Positions 1-9,800 of a DNA stretch of 64,000 nt are shown in pieces. The notes beneath the pieces were generated by a model, which saw only the letters and a list, made by a program, of their open reading frames with translations, ran no database searches and had not been told where the DNA came from. How positions within the stretch are numbered: the stretch's first letter is position 1; each line of letters starts with the position of its first letter. The translations under genes were made by a program, and so were the position numbers. The DNA is from Echinicola shivajiensis (GTDB lineage: Bacteria > Bacteroidota > Bacteroidia > Cytophagales > Cyclobacteriaceae), in assembly GCF_018642165.1 (NCBI RefSeq), contig NZ_JAHHZM010000001.1, forward strand, positions 62,001-126,000, read 5' to 3'.

Positions 1-12
1 GCACGGAAAGAA

Positions 13-1368
13 ATGGGAAAAACAATGAATAGCTTAGAAAATAATATAATTAAAGCGATACCAGTTGTTCAAAACAAACAAGATTTCCTAATAGGTGTAT
101 TCACAATTGATCAGATACTTAAATTCACTAAATACACTAATAGGTTAATTGTTAGTTTTAATGAAGAAAATCAGCCAATTTATAATGAAGAAATTCAACG
201 AGAAGTTGAGCAATCTAGGGTTAAAAAAATTGCAGATTTTTTGATCGATGATCCAGAAGCTACATTTCCAACTAACATCGTATTACATATCCCAATTGAA
301 GTTATAGAAAGTCAAGAGCTTAAAGGTGATATTATTGAAATCCAGTTAAATAATAAAGTTTTCGAAGAAATTATAAAGGAGAAAGGGGATGTTTTTATTT
401 CAATTATCGATGGACAACATAGAATTCGTGGGATTGAAGTAGCAATTGAAAGATTAGAACAGCATATAATTTCTATAAGTCAAACAAACAGGAATTCTTT
501 ATCACATAACAATCTATCTGAAAAATATGATTACTATGTAAATAGACTTGAAGATTTAAAGAATATTCAACTAGTTGTTTCTTTTTTTATTGATAAGAGC
601 CTCGAATATCAGGCTATGATTTTTTCAACAATTAATAGAACACAAAAAAGAGTTTCACAAAATTTGGTGTACAGTTTATTTGGATTAACTACGCAAGATT
701 CACCACAAAAAACATCTCTTCAGTGTGTTCTTGCATTAAATGGACACGAAGCATCTCCATTTTATAAAAGGGTTAAATTTTATGGTGCTTCATATGATAG
801 AAGAACAAGCCCTCCTCTTTCTCAAGCTACTATGGTGAGATCAATTGTAAATTTGATTTCAGAAAATTTAAGGGAATCAGAAAGAGATAGGTTTAAGAAA
901 AGAAAAGATTTACTTAAAAGAACCCCTGGTTCAGAAAAGTTTCTCCCATTTAGAAATCTTTATGCCACAGATCAAGATTCTAAAATTTCAGATCTACTTT
1001 ATTATTATTTCAGTTCTGTTGAAGATATTTTTAGGGATTCAAGTGGAAATTCGTTTTGGTTTTTAGACCCTAGTAATTCAAGGCATAAGAACATTTTTCA
1101 CACATCTGTAGGATTTGATTCTTTATTAAAAATATTTGTTCAAATTCTAGAGGAAAACCAAAACATGATAGAAACAGCAAACAAAGATTTATTTGATTCT
1201 TATATGATTCGAGCTACACATTTAAACATTGGGGATGTTAATAGGTATTCATTCAATAACCGAGGAAAAAAAATTCTATTTTTAGACTTAAATTTAAGTA
1301 TTTGGCCATCGAATAATTATGAAGACAAGAGATTAATAGAGCTCAATCAACTTCTTGACCAAAATTAA
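13..1368 (+). CDS. DGQHR-domain protein, DndB-like
   Basis: A 451-residue soluble protein. The motif DGQHR lies at residues 133-137, inside a hydrophobic strand context (FISIIDGQHRIRG), which defines the DGQHR/DndB family. In DNA phosphorothioation (Dnd) systems, DndB is a regulator that limits modification; related DGQHR proteins occur in other DNA-modification islands. The length is a little above typical DndB. No membrane segment or signal peptide is visible. The first ATG is used; an in-frame ATG at position 25 is an alternative. The gene meets a cysteine desulfurase tail to tail, their stop codons overlapping in a shared TTAA. That neighbour supports a sulfur-based DNA modification role, but dndC, dndD and dndE are not in the window, so system membership is inferred. 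Composition is AT-rich compared with the 5-11 kb genes. Confidence 0.75.
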   Translation: MGKTMNSLENNIIKAIPVVQNKQDFLIGVFTIDQILKFTKYTNRLIVSFNEENQPIYNEEIQREVEQSRVKKIADFLIDDPEATFPTNIVLHIPIEVIESQELKGDIIEIQLNNKVFEEIIKEKGDVFISIIDGQHRIRGIEVAIERLEQHIISISQTNRNSLSHNNLSEKYDYYVNRLEDLKNIQLVVSFFIDKSLEYQAMIFSTINRTQKRVSQNLVYSLFGLTTQDSPQKTSLQCVLALNGHEASPFYKRVKFYGASYDRRTSPPLSQATMVRSIVNLISENLRESERDRFKKRKDLLKRTPGSEKFLPFRNLYATDQDSKISDLLYYYFSSVEDIFRDSSGNSFWFLDPSNSRHKNIFHTSVGFDSLLKIFVQILEENQNMIETANKDLFDSYMIRATHLNIGDVNRYSFNNRGKKILFLDLNLSIWPSNNYEDKRLIELNQLLDQN

Positions 1369-2525
1369 ATTATAGTGAATTGCCTTATAGAGTTAACCAT
1401 TTCTTTTATGCTTTCTATGGTAATATTCATCTGATTTAAATTATTATTGTGGCTAATACCAAACCTCAAACAACAAAATGCTTCCTCTTCACTCAATCCT
1501 ATAGCTAGAAGCACATGAGATGGTTCAATTGATGCTGAAGTACATGCAGATCCATTAGAAACTATAATATTTTCCATTCCCATCATCAGAGCATCAGAAT
1601 CAATCCCCTCAAAATAAATATTGGTAGTATTGGGGAGCCGGCGCTCAATACAACCATTAACCTTTGTGCCAGGAATTTTTAGTATTTCAGATTCTAGATA
1701 ATCACGCAGTTCAGAGGTGTGTAAAGCCACCTTTTGCATTTCTTTTTCAGCCATTTCGGCCGCAGCCCCTAACCCTACTATTCCGGGAACATTGAGTGTG
1801 CCACTTCTTTTCCCTTTTTGATGTCCCCCACCATGAATTTGACTTTCCAACCTTACTCTATGGGGCCTTCTGCTTCTTACAAAAAGGCCCCCTACTCCTT
1901 TGGGACCATAAATCTTATGCCCTGAAAATGCCATTAGATCAATACCTAGCTCATCTACATCCAAAGGAATTTTACCAAAAGCTTGTGTTGCATCAGTAAA
2001 AAATAATGCTCCTGCTCCATGAGTCATTTCAGCAATTTCCCTGATCGGTTGGATAACCCCAGTTTCATTGTTGGCCGTCATCATTGTTACCAGAATGGTA
2101 CTATCCTTAATAGCTGTTTTTAAATCCTCTAACCGAATCAAACCATCCGGTTTAACAGGTAAATAAGTAACTTCAAAGCCCTTAGTTTCCAAATATTCAC
2201 ACACATCAAGAACGGCTTTGTGTTCTGTTTGAACAGTGATGATATGGTTGCCTTTATCTTTATATTCTTCTGCTACTCCTTTTATTGCCAAATTAATGGA
2301 TTCAGTAGCCCCGCTGGTAAAAACGATTTCATTGGGCTGGCATGTAATCAAATCCACAATTTGATTACATGCTTTTTTTACTGCTTGATTTACCTCATGA
2401 CCAAATTTATGATTACTGGAAGCGTTTGCATATAAATTAGTCATATATGGCATCATTGCGTCCAAAACTCTTGGGTCAAGAGGGGTAGTAGAATTATGGT
2501 CGAGGTAAATAAGATTATCAGACAT
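1365..2525 (-). CDS. cysteine desulfurase (IscS/DndA type)
   Basis: A 386-residue PLP-dependent class V aminotransferase-fold enzyme that takes sulfur from L-cysteine as an enzyme-bound persulfide. The PLP lysine is Lys204 in SGHKIYGPKG, the conserved His102 follows TE (TEHKAV), and the persulfide cysteine is Cys328 in SNGSACTSASIEPSHVLLAIG, the IscS-like long-loop form. The N-terminal YLDHNSTTPLDP and the full length agree with the family. It overlaps the DGQHR gene by 4 nt at the convergent stops. In Dnd islands the desulfurase (DndA) supplies sulfur to DndC; general IscS would normally sit with iscU or iscR, neither of which is here. It could therefore be DndA or a stand-alone IscS paralogue. 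The enzyme class is certain; the pathway is inferred. Confidence 0.9.
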   Translation of the reverse strand: MSDNLIYLDHNSTTPLDPRVLDAMMPYMTNLYANASSNHKFGHEVNQAVKKACNQIVDLITCQPNEIVFTSGATESINLAIKGVAEEYKDKGNHIITVQTEHKAVLDVCEYLETKGFEVTYLPVKPDGLIRLEDLKTAIKDSTILVTMMTANNETGVIQPIREIAEMTHGAGALFFTDATQAFGKIPLDVDELGIDLMAFSGHKIYGPKGVGGLFVRSRRPHRVRLESQIHGGGHQKGKRSGTLNVPGIVGLGAAAEMAEKEMQKVALHTSELRDYLESEILKIPGTKVNGCIERRLPNTTNIYFEGIDSDALMMGMENIIVSNGSACTSASIEPSHVLLAIGLSEEEAFCCLRFGISHNNNLNQMNITIESIKEMVNSIRQFTII

Positions 2526-2682
2526 TTAATGAAATGATTTTAATATCAAGTGCAAAATTATTTCAAATTAAATAAAAAGATGGGATAGTGAAGGAATAAA
2601 ATTAAAACCAGTAGATTATTTTATAGACTAACCATAAATTTATGTCATAAAAAACCAATTTGAATTTATTTTTAAAAAAATA

Positions 2683-3210
2683 ATGGTACTACTAAAAGAT
2701 TTTTCTTGGATAACCTCAATACCTTCATATGTTATTGCGATTTGCGCGATGATTGCACTTTATTATAATCGAAGACATTATTTTAAAATTGTAAAACCTT
2801 TAATAATTGTTGGATACGGTGATTTTGAGAATTATTTGCTAGTTGAATTAAGGAATTGTGGAGTAGGCCCAGCTAAAATAATCAATACAAGAGTATTTAA
2901 AGATGACGATGATGAAATTAAGAATACCCTAATTGATTGGTTACCCAAGAAACTAGATAAAAGTTGTGAATATAAGTATTATGCCTCTCGTTATAAGGAC
3001 TATTATCTGAGCAGTAATAATTCCTATAAACTGATTGAAATAAAAATCGATGATGAAGTTCAAACTGGAATTGAACAAAGGGAGATAATAAGGGCAATAC
3101 TTAAAGATTTATACATTATCGTTGATTTTGAAGATATATATGGGAAAAGATTTGAATCTGTGAAAATGAATTTGAAATATTTTGGAAGGACCGATCATGT
3201 AAACAATTAA
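2683..3210 (+). CDS. hypothetical protein, one N-terminal membrane segment
   Basis: A 175-residue protein I do not recognise. Residues about 9-27 (ITSIPSYVIAICAMIALYY) form one membrane anchor followed by basic residues, placing the rest in the cytoplasm by the positive-inside rule. The remaining domain is mixed alpha/beta with alternating hydrophobic residues (IVGYGDFENYLLVELRN near residue 45) and looks like a small beta-sandwich. It stands alone between the desulfurase and an HTH regulator and is as AT-rich as both. A hairpin follows the stop codon. Similar small anchored proteins occur in defence islands, but nothing in the sequence proves such a role. Confidence 0.6.
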   Translation: MVLLKDFSWITSIPSYVIAICAMIALYYNRRHYFKIVKPLIIVGYGDFENYLLVELRNCGVGPAKIINTRVFKDDDDEIKNTLIDWLPKKLDKSCEYKYYASRYKDYYLSSNNSYKLIEIKIDDEVQTGIEQREIIRAILKDLYIIVDFEDIYGKRFESVKMNLKYFGRTDHVNN

Positions 3211-3227
3211 AGATTTTACTTCTATTA

Positions 3228-3247
3228 ATGAGGGATAATTCCCTCAT
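3228..3247 (+). terminator. short perfect hairpin after the 175-aa gene
   Basis: ATGAGGGA and TCCCTCAT form an 8-bp stem around a 4-base TAAT loop, starting 18 bp after the stop codon. No U-run follows directly, so it may be a weak or Rho-assisted terminator. The rest of 3248-3582 shows nothing I can assign. Confidence 0.35.
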
Positions 3248-3582
3248 ATACCCTCCCCTTTGCCCATTCCCGATGGAGCCTGATCGTCCCGAATCTGTAG
3301 CAAATAACCAAGAAACTATGAATGAAAATAAAAATAGGCATATCGGAACTTTCGGTTATTTATAGAATACAGTTTTGTGCTTAGTCTTTTTACCCCATAC
3401 AGGATATTTTTACCATTAAATAACTTTGTGAAAATCAATTGCATTTTTTCCTTCCCATAATCCTAGTAAATTTCTATTCCATTGAAGACCTTTTAGAGAC
3501 TGATAACCAATCCCATTTTCTGCAATTAATCCTTTAAATCCAGAAACTCCTAATTATTATTAAACTCCTCATCCTGGGTATT

Positions 3583-3918
3583 TCATAAACTTTTAAGTTC
3601 CTCCATCTTTTTTATGATATTTTTTGAATGACTCAATGCTTCTTTATCTGTAATGGCCTCAAACTTGGATGCAAAATCTGAAAAACTTAAGCTAAAAGCC
3701 TTCATTATCAAAAAAATTGTTTTAGTACTTGGTAAAGATTTACAATATAAAATATCAGTAACTGTTGCCTTTCTAACTCCCAATTCACTTGCTAAAGAAC
3801 TCTCGTTGTACACATTAAGATTATTATTCTTTTTATAGTGCAATTTGTTTTGGTACAAACAATCATAAACAATAAGGCATAATTTCACCTTAATAAGATC
3901 AAAATCTTTATTTTCCAT
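3583..3918 (-). CDS. HTH transcriptional regulator (XRE-like)
   Basis: A small DNA-binding protein with a helix-turn-helix region ESSLASELGVRKATVTDILYCKSLPSTKTIFLIMKAF: the helix SSLASELG, turn and recognition helix KATVTDIL follow the Cro/CI or HigA pattern. I place the start at ATG 3918 (MENKDFDLIK), giving 111 aa. A GTG at 3969 would add 17 residues, but those codons consist largely of a perfect inverted repeat that makes better sense as an operator. No toxin gene (HigB/RelE type) is adjacent, so this is either a solitary regulator or an antitoxin that lost its partner. The target is probably its own promoter. Confidence 0.65.
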   Translation of the reverse strand: MENKDFDLIKVKLCLIVYDCLYQNKLHYKKNNNLNVYNESSLASELGVRKATVTDILYCKSLPSTKTIFLIMKAFSLSFSDFASKFEAITDKEALSHSKNIIKKMEELKSL

Positions 3919-3947
3919 AAGGGAATCAAAAAAATCTGCAACAAAAT

Positions 3948-3969
3948 GTGTTACGGTATAGCGTAACAC
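3948..3969. promoter_or_regulatory. putative operator of the HTH regulator
   Basis: A perfect inverted repeat: GTGTTACG, six bases (GTATAG), CGTAACAC. It lies 30-51 bp upstream of ATG 3918. Its two-fold symmetry with half-site centres about 14 bp apart suits a dimeric HTH protein and suggests autoregulation. Confidence 0.5.
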
Positions 3970-5219
3970 AACTTTTTTTTATATATTGCACACAAGACAT
4001 TTAAAATATCAATTAAGTTGAAATAGGGTGATTTAACGAGCCTCACTGCTAAACCTGACAGTTTATTCCCGAGTGAGCGTAAGTGAGTTGCCCCACTTTC
4101 TTATATTTGCAAATATAAGGGTGGGCACTCCTTATGTCTAATGTTCGGGAGCATTTCTTAATGAAATGCAGGCTTTGTCAGGGCCTTGCGACTTTAGACT
4201 ATGATAGGGGTTGTCTGCCCTTTGTTTTTAGTATAGAGGCTCATAATGATAAAAAGACATTATGGGTAGCACATCATTTACATATCATTATCCTTTATGC
4301 CCTTCCATTAGAAGAGAAGGTTCAGCTGCCTGTATTTTTAATCCAAGTTGTCTAAATAGCCAAAACAGTTGTACGAAGTTTGAGATGCTATTTATTCGCA
4401 AACCAAAAAACCCCATCTAAGTCGCAAGATGATAGTACTTAGTAGCAAGACTCGATTTTTGTTTTGATACTGGTACTTATCCTATATATACCGATACCGT
4501 GAATAAAAACCACTATCAAACCTATTGTTAAAAGAGTAGTAAACCTGTTCCGATTGCTGATTGAAGGAACAGGATCGATGAAAGTACTTGATACTGAAAT
4601 CTAGCTACTCGATACTTACAAAAGATCGGTATCCATTTTTAAGCCATCAAGATCAATCCGGTATCTAGTCTAGCTACTTGATACTAAAATCTTGATACTT
4701 CACTTCGTTGGCTGCATTCGTTCCGCTCCGGAAGGAACGTCTGGTAGGGCAGCCTGGCCTGGGGCTTTATAAGCACTGGGGTTTAATCAATTTATTATAA
4801 ATGTAGAAAGAAGGAAGCTAAAGGTCGAAAGACAAAAGCCGAAAGCTTTGGAGTACGTATTGGAAGGCACGAAGTCTAGTTCCTAAGGTATAAGTTTACC
4901 CCCTAAATCCCCCTTGAGGGAGGGACAAGCGTAAAGAAAACAGTCGGTGACTGTTTTTAGCGAGTAGCCAGCTTGCAGGGCAAGTGATTTCGGTAATGAA
5001 ATCGGTTCCTCACCCTATAGGGGGAGGCTAGGAGGGGGTAAAATACGAGATTGCCTCTCCGCCGCGCCTGCCTGGCGTCAGACAAGGCGGATCGCAATGA
5101 CGGAAATTTGGGCGTTCTCGACTCCGTAAACGAGTCTCCATACTCACGACTCAAGACTAGATACTCCTAAGGAGACTCCTTAGGTGTCCCAACACTTTCT
5201 ACACAACCGCATATTAAGC
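3970..5219. other. 1.25-kb non-coding stretch with short repeats
   Basis: I see no convincing gene. It contains a perfect 20-bp palindrome at 4100-4119 (CTTATATTTGCAAATATAAG) flanked by GCCCCAC and GTGGGC arms, several scattered GATACT/TACTTGATAC words between 4440 and 4700, a dispersed palindromic repeat at 5042-5104 and a short hairpin at 5166-5184 (CCTAAGGAG-A-CTCCTTAGG) just upstream of the next gene. A 73-codon frame at 4134-4355 has no recognisable features. GC content rises sharply across this stretch. Confidence 0.5.
5042..5104. repeat. dispersed palindromic repeat (CAATCTCG/CGTCATTGCG type)
   Basis: The segment begins with CGAGATTGCC and ends with GGATCGCAATGACGG, so the two ends are rough inverted copies, with an inner GCCT...AGGC arm. 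Closely similar repeats are scattered through intergenic DNA of many unrelated bacteria. I recognise it by similarity of the end words only. Confidence 0.45.
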
Positions 5220-6815
5220 ATGAAAAAAACAACGTTCACATGCTTCCTGGCATTGCTATGCCTTTTCGGAAGTGAGACATATGGCCAAGTTGCTTCACCT
5301 CCTGCCGCGGAAAAGCCGGAAAAAACTCCGGCTTCCGTGGTGGTGTATGGGGAGATAAAGGGTCATCCGCCGGTAGATAGCCTGCGCATCACCGTATGGG
5401 ACCATTTCTTTAACCAACACATCCACATCCCCAAGGAAAAGAGCGAGGTGATGCGAACAATCCCAGGCAACTTTGTCGAGGGCAGCCATGGCACCGTCAC
5501 TTTCGAATATTCAATCAAGGAACCTCGGCCCTACCAATGGATTTCAGTACAGGATAGAAGTATCAAGCTGATCGACCGCTTTCTGGTCCGCAATGGGGAC
5601 AGCGTGCGTTTCAGGATTGACAGGCTTACCGGACAGGCTTTTTTTGGAGGCCCTTCTGCCCCTTACTTTGAGTTACAGCAAATGGTCAGAAATACCCTGG
5701 ACCAAGCAGCCTTCAACACGCCCCCCTTGATGGTCACCGGTAATTTGGAGCGGACCATGGAGACCTCTCCTATGGACTCCCTATACAGCAAAGCCCTTTC
5801 CCGTATATCACCCCTCCATTTGGTCATGGATTTTGTGGAGCGAGGTAATAACGACCTTGACCATGCCAGAACACTGCTGGAAGCTCCTATTTACCAGCAT
5901 CCGGTATGGGATATAATCAAGCTATTTGAGGAAAAGATAGACAGGGAATTTTTGGAGATCATCCGTGCCGAAACAATGGGAAAACTCTTGGAAAAGCCCA
6001 TCCGCTTTCTTTCGGAGGTCTACCGCGAAGCCCCCCAAAGTTTCGGGCTTTACGAGGACTTATTGATTCCTATAATGGACAGCATCCCCTTTCCTTATTC
6101 CATTCAGGCCAAGGCTCCTAGTATGGTTAAGGCACAACTGGGCTGGCTACGGATAAAAAGCAAGGCTGAGGGCACGAGCTTCCTTACCTTATTGGACCAA
6201 TGCCCTGCCCCCTTACGTGACCAGCTTTATGCCTACTATTTTTTTGAAAACACCTCCCTGATGGAAGACCCTGCCCCGATCCTACGAAGGGGACTACAGG
6301 TGGTGGAAACCCCTTGGATCAGGGATATATTCAAGGAAATACTGGCTGTAAAGGCACAGGGATCCCCCATGCTCCCGGTACCCTTGCTGTCCGCTTCCGG
6401 CAATACGGTAAAGTTGGAAAAATACCGTAACAAGACGGTCTTTCTCTATTTCTGGCTCTCGGGCTGCAAGTTCTGCATGGATTTTTACCAGCAAGGACTA
6501 AGCGAGGCCATGGCCCATTTCAAAGATGACCCGGACGTGGTCTTTGTGACGGTCAATGGTGACCTTTCACCCAACCGCTGGCTGAAAGCCGTGGAATCGG
6601 GAAACTTCTGTGATCCTCAGGGCCACAACTATTATGCACTGCGGCCCAGTCCCCTGTTTGATGATTACCACATCAGCAGCTATCCCTATAAAATGGTCCT
6701 TAGCCCGGGATATCGGATCTATAAACCCGCACTTTCGGACAACGATGCGGAAAGCATCATCCAACAGATCGATGCGGCCAAAGCCGTTTTCCCCTCAAGT
6801 ACCCTTTCAGAATAA
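5220..6815 (+). CDS. TlpA-like thioredoxin-domain envelope protein
   Basis: A 531-residue exported protein. ATG 5220 begins a clear signal peptide (MKKTTFTCFLALLCLFGSETYGQ); an ATG 36 bp upstream would bury it behind 12 polar residues. The long N-terminal part (about residues 30-390) is of unknown fold with beta-rich stretches and resembles the variable domains preceding redoxin domains in Bacteroidota. The C-terminal thioredoxin-like domain has strand FLYFWLSGC and a redox pair C-K-F-C at about residues 416-419, followed by a later YPYKMVLSPGYRI segment resembling the cis-Pro strand. It probably acts as a thiol-disulfide oxidoreductase in the periplasm or on the outer membrane. It is followed after 62 bp by SusC and SusD, so likely one operon. 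Together with the MauE protein downstream it points to redox work on an exported or imported peptide. Confidence 0.8.
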   Translation: MKKTTFTCFLALLCLFGSETYGQVASPPAAEKPEKTPASVVVYGEIKGHPPVDSLRITVWDHFFNQHIHIPKEKSEVMRTIPGNFVEGSHGTVTFEYSIKEPRPYQWISVQDRSIKLIDRFLVRNGDSVRFRIDRLTGQAFFGGPSAPYFELQQMVRNTLDQAAFNTPPLMVTGNLERTMETSPMDSLYSKALSRISPLHLVMDFVERGNNDLDHARTLLEAPIYQHPVWDIIKLFEEKIDREFLEIIRAETMGKLLEKPIRFLSEVYREAPQSFGLYEDLLIPIMDSIPFPYSIQAKAPSMVKAQLGWLRIKSKAEGTSFLTLLDQCPAPLRDQLYAYYFFENTSLMEDPAPILRRGLQVVETPWIRDIFKEILAVKAQGSPMLPVPLLSASGNTVKLEKYRNKTVFLYFWLSGCKFCMDFYQQGLSEAMAHFKDDPDVVFVTVNGDLSPNRWLKAVESGNFCDPQGHNYYALRPSPLFDDYHISSYPYKMVLSPGYRIYKPALSDNDAESIIQQIDAAKAVFPSSTLSE

Positions 6816-6877
6816 CCCCAAATAAATTTTACGGCAGCCATACACCTGCCCCATTTTACAACCAAAACCTGACAACT

Positions 6878-9800
6878 ATGAAAAATCTTTTACTTATGCT
6901 ACTCCTCTGCTCTTACTGTCAATTTACTTTAAGCCAAGAAAAATCCATTCATGTGGTTACCGGTACGGTGTATTCCGATGCGGATGGTAATCCCCTGCCT
7001 GGCGCGGTCATCAGTAACGAAAATGGGCATCTCCGCACGGTAAGTGATGCCGAGGGTAGGTTTACGCTCAGCTTACCTTCAGGGCAGACTGTACTGAAAG
7101 TAAGCTACCTTGGAATGGACACCCACCAAATGACTTTCCAAGTGCCTACTAATAAGTCATTGAACATCCGGCTTACAGCTGCGGACATGCATCTCGAGGT
7201 AGTAGAAGTCGTATCCACCGGATACCAGGAAATCCCCAAAGAAAGGGCAACGGGCTCTTTTGTCCTATTGGACGAAAAATTGCTCAACAGACGTGTGGGC
7301 ACCAATTTGGTGGACAGGCTAGAGGACATCACACCCGGACTTATATTCAACAGGGGAGTAAACGCTGCCCAGGATCCCATCAGTATACGTGGGCGGGGGA
7401 CCATATTTGCCAACACCGCTCCACTGATTGTACTGGACGGCTTTCCCTATGACGGCCCATTGGAAAGCATCAACCCAAACGATGTGGAATCCATCTCGGT
7501 ACTAAAGGATGCAGCTGCTGCTTCCATCTGGGGTGCCCGGGCGGGTAATGGTGTTATCGTCGTGACCACCAAAAACGGAACCCACAACACGGTACCTAAG
7601 CTAAGTATCAACACCAACATGACCATCACCGAGGCTCCCGATCCCTTTTACCAGCCCCAGATGGAAATTGGTGCATTCCTCGATATCGAACGTCAACTCT
7701 TCGAGGAGGGCTTTTATAACAGCCGGGAAAACAGTTCCAACAAAACCAAACTCTCCCCAATGGTAGAGACCCTGATTGCCCTGCGTGACGGCAGGATCAC
7801 TTCATCTGAGGCCAATGCACATATTTCACGCTTTCGCACCACCGACTTCAGGCGTGAACTGGAAAACCATTATTACAGCCCATCTCTTGGCCAACAATAC
7901 AGTATTGGCATTCGTGGCGGGGGCCAGAAAAACACCTATGCCTTATCGGTCGGCTACGACCGGAACAATATGTCTATTGCCCCTAATTACCATGACCGCT
8001 GGACCTTAAACGGCAAACAGCACTGGCGATTGCTAGACGACAGACTGGATGTCCTTGCCGGTATTTACCTGAGCAAATCATCGTCCTTCCAAGGCACAAC
8101 CCTGCCACAGGGCTACGCCTACGAGTCCCTTACCGATGAAAACGGTATCCCTGTACCAGTCACTGGAAGTCTAAGCACTCGCTACATTGCCTCAGTGGCC
8201 GGTGACGGGCTATTGGACTGGGAATATGTGCCTTTAGCAGAAAAAGGCTTGCTGGACTATCGTAATGATGCCCTTGATTGGCGTGCCAACCTTGGACTGG
8301 ACTATAGCCTTGGAGCGGGTTTCTCAGCCAAGCTCAACTACCAATACTGGAACAATTCGGGCATCGACCGGAACATCGATCCACTGGAATCCTTTCACAC
8401 CCGCGACCAAATCAACAGTTTTACGCAAATGGATGCCAATGGCGTACTCTCCTATCCCCTTCCCATGGGAGATATTCTTTATGAAAGCCGGGAAAGTGTT
8501 CATTCCCACACGGTCCGTGGACAAATGGGCTATGAAAACAATTGGAAAGGTGAGCATTTCATCAATGCCATTGCCGGATTTGAGATCAAGTCCCTTGAAG
8601 GGCTGAGCTCGGCCAATTATTTCTATGGTTATGATGATGATTTGGGCACTGGACAACCCGTGGACCATCTTACCCGCTGGCCATACTATTACAACCCCGG
8701 ACGGTCTTCGGCCATCAATGCAGGTATTGGGCATAGCGGACGTACCGACCGTTTTGTTTCTTATTATACCAACATCGGCTACCACTTTCGGCACCGGTAT
8801 CACTTGACGGCCAGTGCCCGAAAGGACCAGTCCAACATTTTCGGGGTGGATGCCAACCAAAAAGGCTTGCCTTTATGGTCGGTAGGTACCGCCTGGACCA
8901 TCAGTGAGGAGGATTTTGCCAAAGGATGGGGGATCCCTTACCTGAAACTGCGTGCCACCTACGGCCATAACGGCAATGTGGACAAGAGCCTTTCCTCACT
9001 GGTCACCGCACGCTATTTCAACTTTGCCTCTTACGAGGAAATCCCAGGTGCCCGGGGAGCACAGGTCATCAACCCGCCCAATCCCGATCTGAGGTGGGAG
9101 AAAATCGTCATTGCCAATATTGCACTAGATATGGAAACCAAAAACGGCAGGTTTGCCGCTACTTTGGAATTTTACAACAAGAAAGGCTCCGACCTGCTTG
9201 GCGAGACTACCATTGCCTCTTCCAATGGCATGGACGAGTATACGGGGAATTTCGCCAATACACTGACCAAGGGCCTGGACATTGAGCTTAGGGCCCGACC
9301 GCTTGATCGATCGGTAAAATGGCAGGTCACCTGGATCGACAGTTGGATAAACGAAAAGGTCGTAGACTATGAAAATGCCCCCACGGTCAACAACCTATTG
9401 GCTGCGGCCCTTGCCGGGGGAACATACCCTATGAGCGGGCGGCCACTATTCGGCATCTATACATACCACTGGGCAGGGCTTGACACGGATACGGGCGACC
9501 CCATGGGGATCCTGGACGGGGAGGCCAGCACGGAATACCGCGACATCCAACGTGCCGCTTCCATCGACAACCTCCAATACCATGGCCCTGCAAGGCCTAC
9601 CCATTTTGGTTCATTGAGAAACGATTTCAGTTGGAAAGGATTCCAGCTATCGGTCAATATGTCCTATCGTTTGGGCTATTATTACAAACGCAGAAGTATC
9701 GATTATTTCACCCTCCTTCGAGGGGAAATCGGCCATGGAGATTTTGACAGGCGCTGGCAGCAACCGGGAGACGAGGCCTTTACCCAGGTTCCTTCCCTGC

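Noticed and set aside
4134-4355. A 73-aa reading frame
   Set aside because: No domain, signal or neighbour supports it; it lies in repeat-rich intergenic DNA.
8324-8860. A 178-aa minus-strand frame inside the first SusC gene
   Set aside because: Antisense shadow in a GC-rich coding region with no independent evidence.
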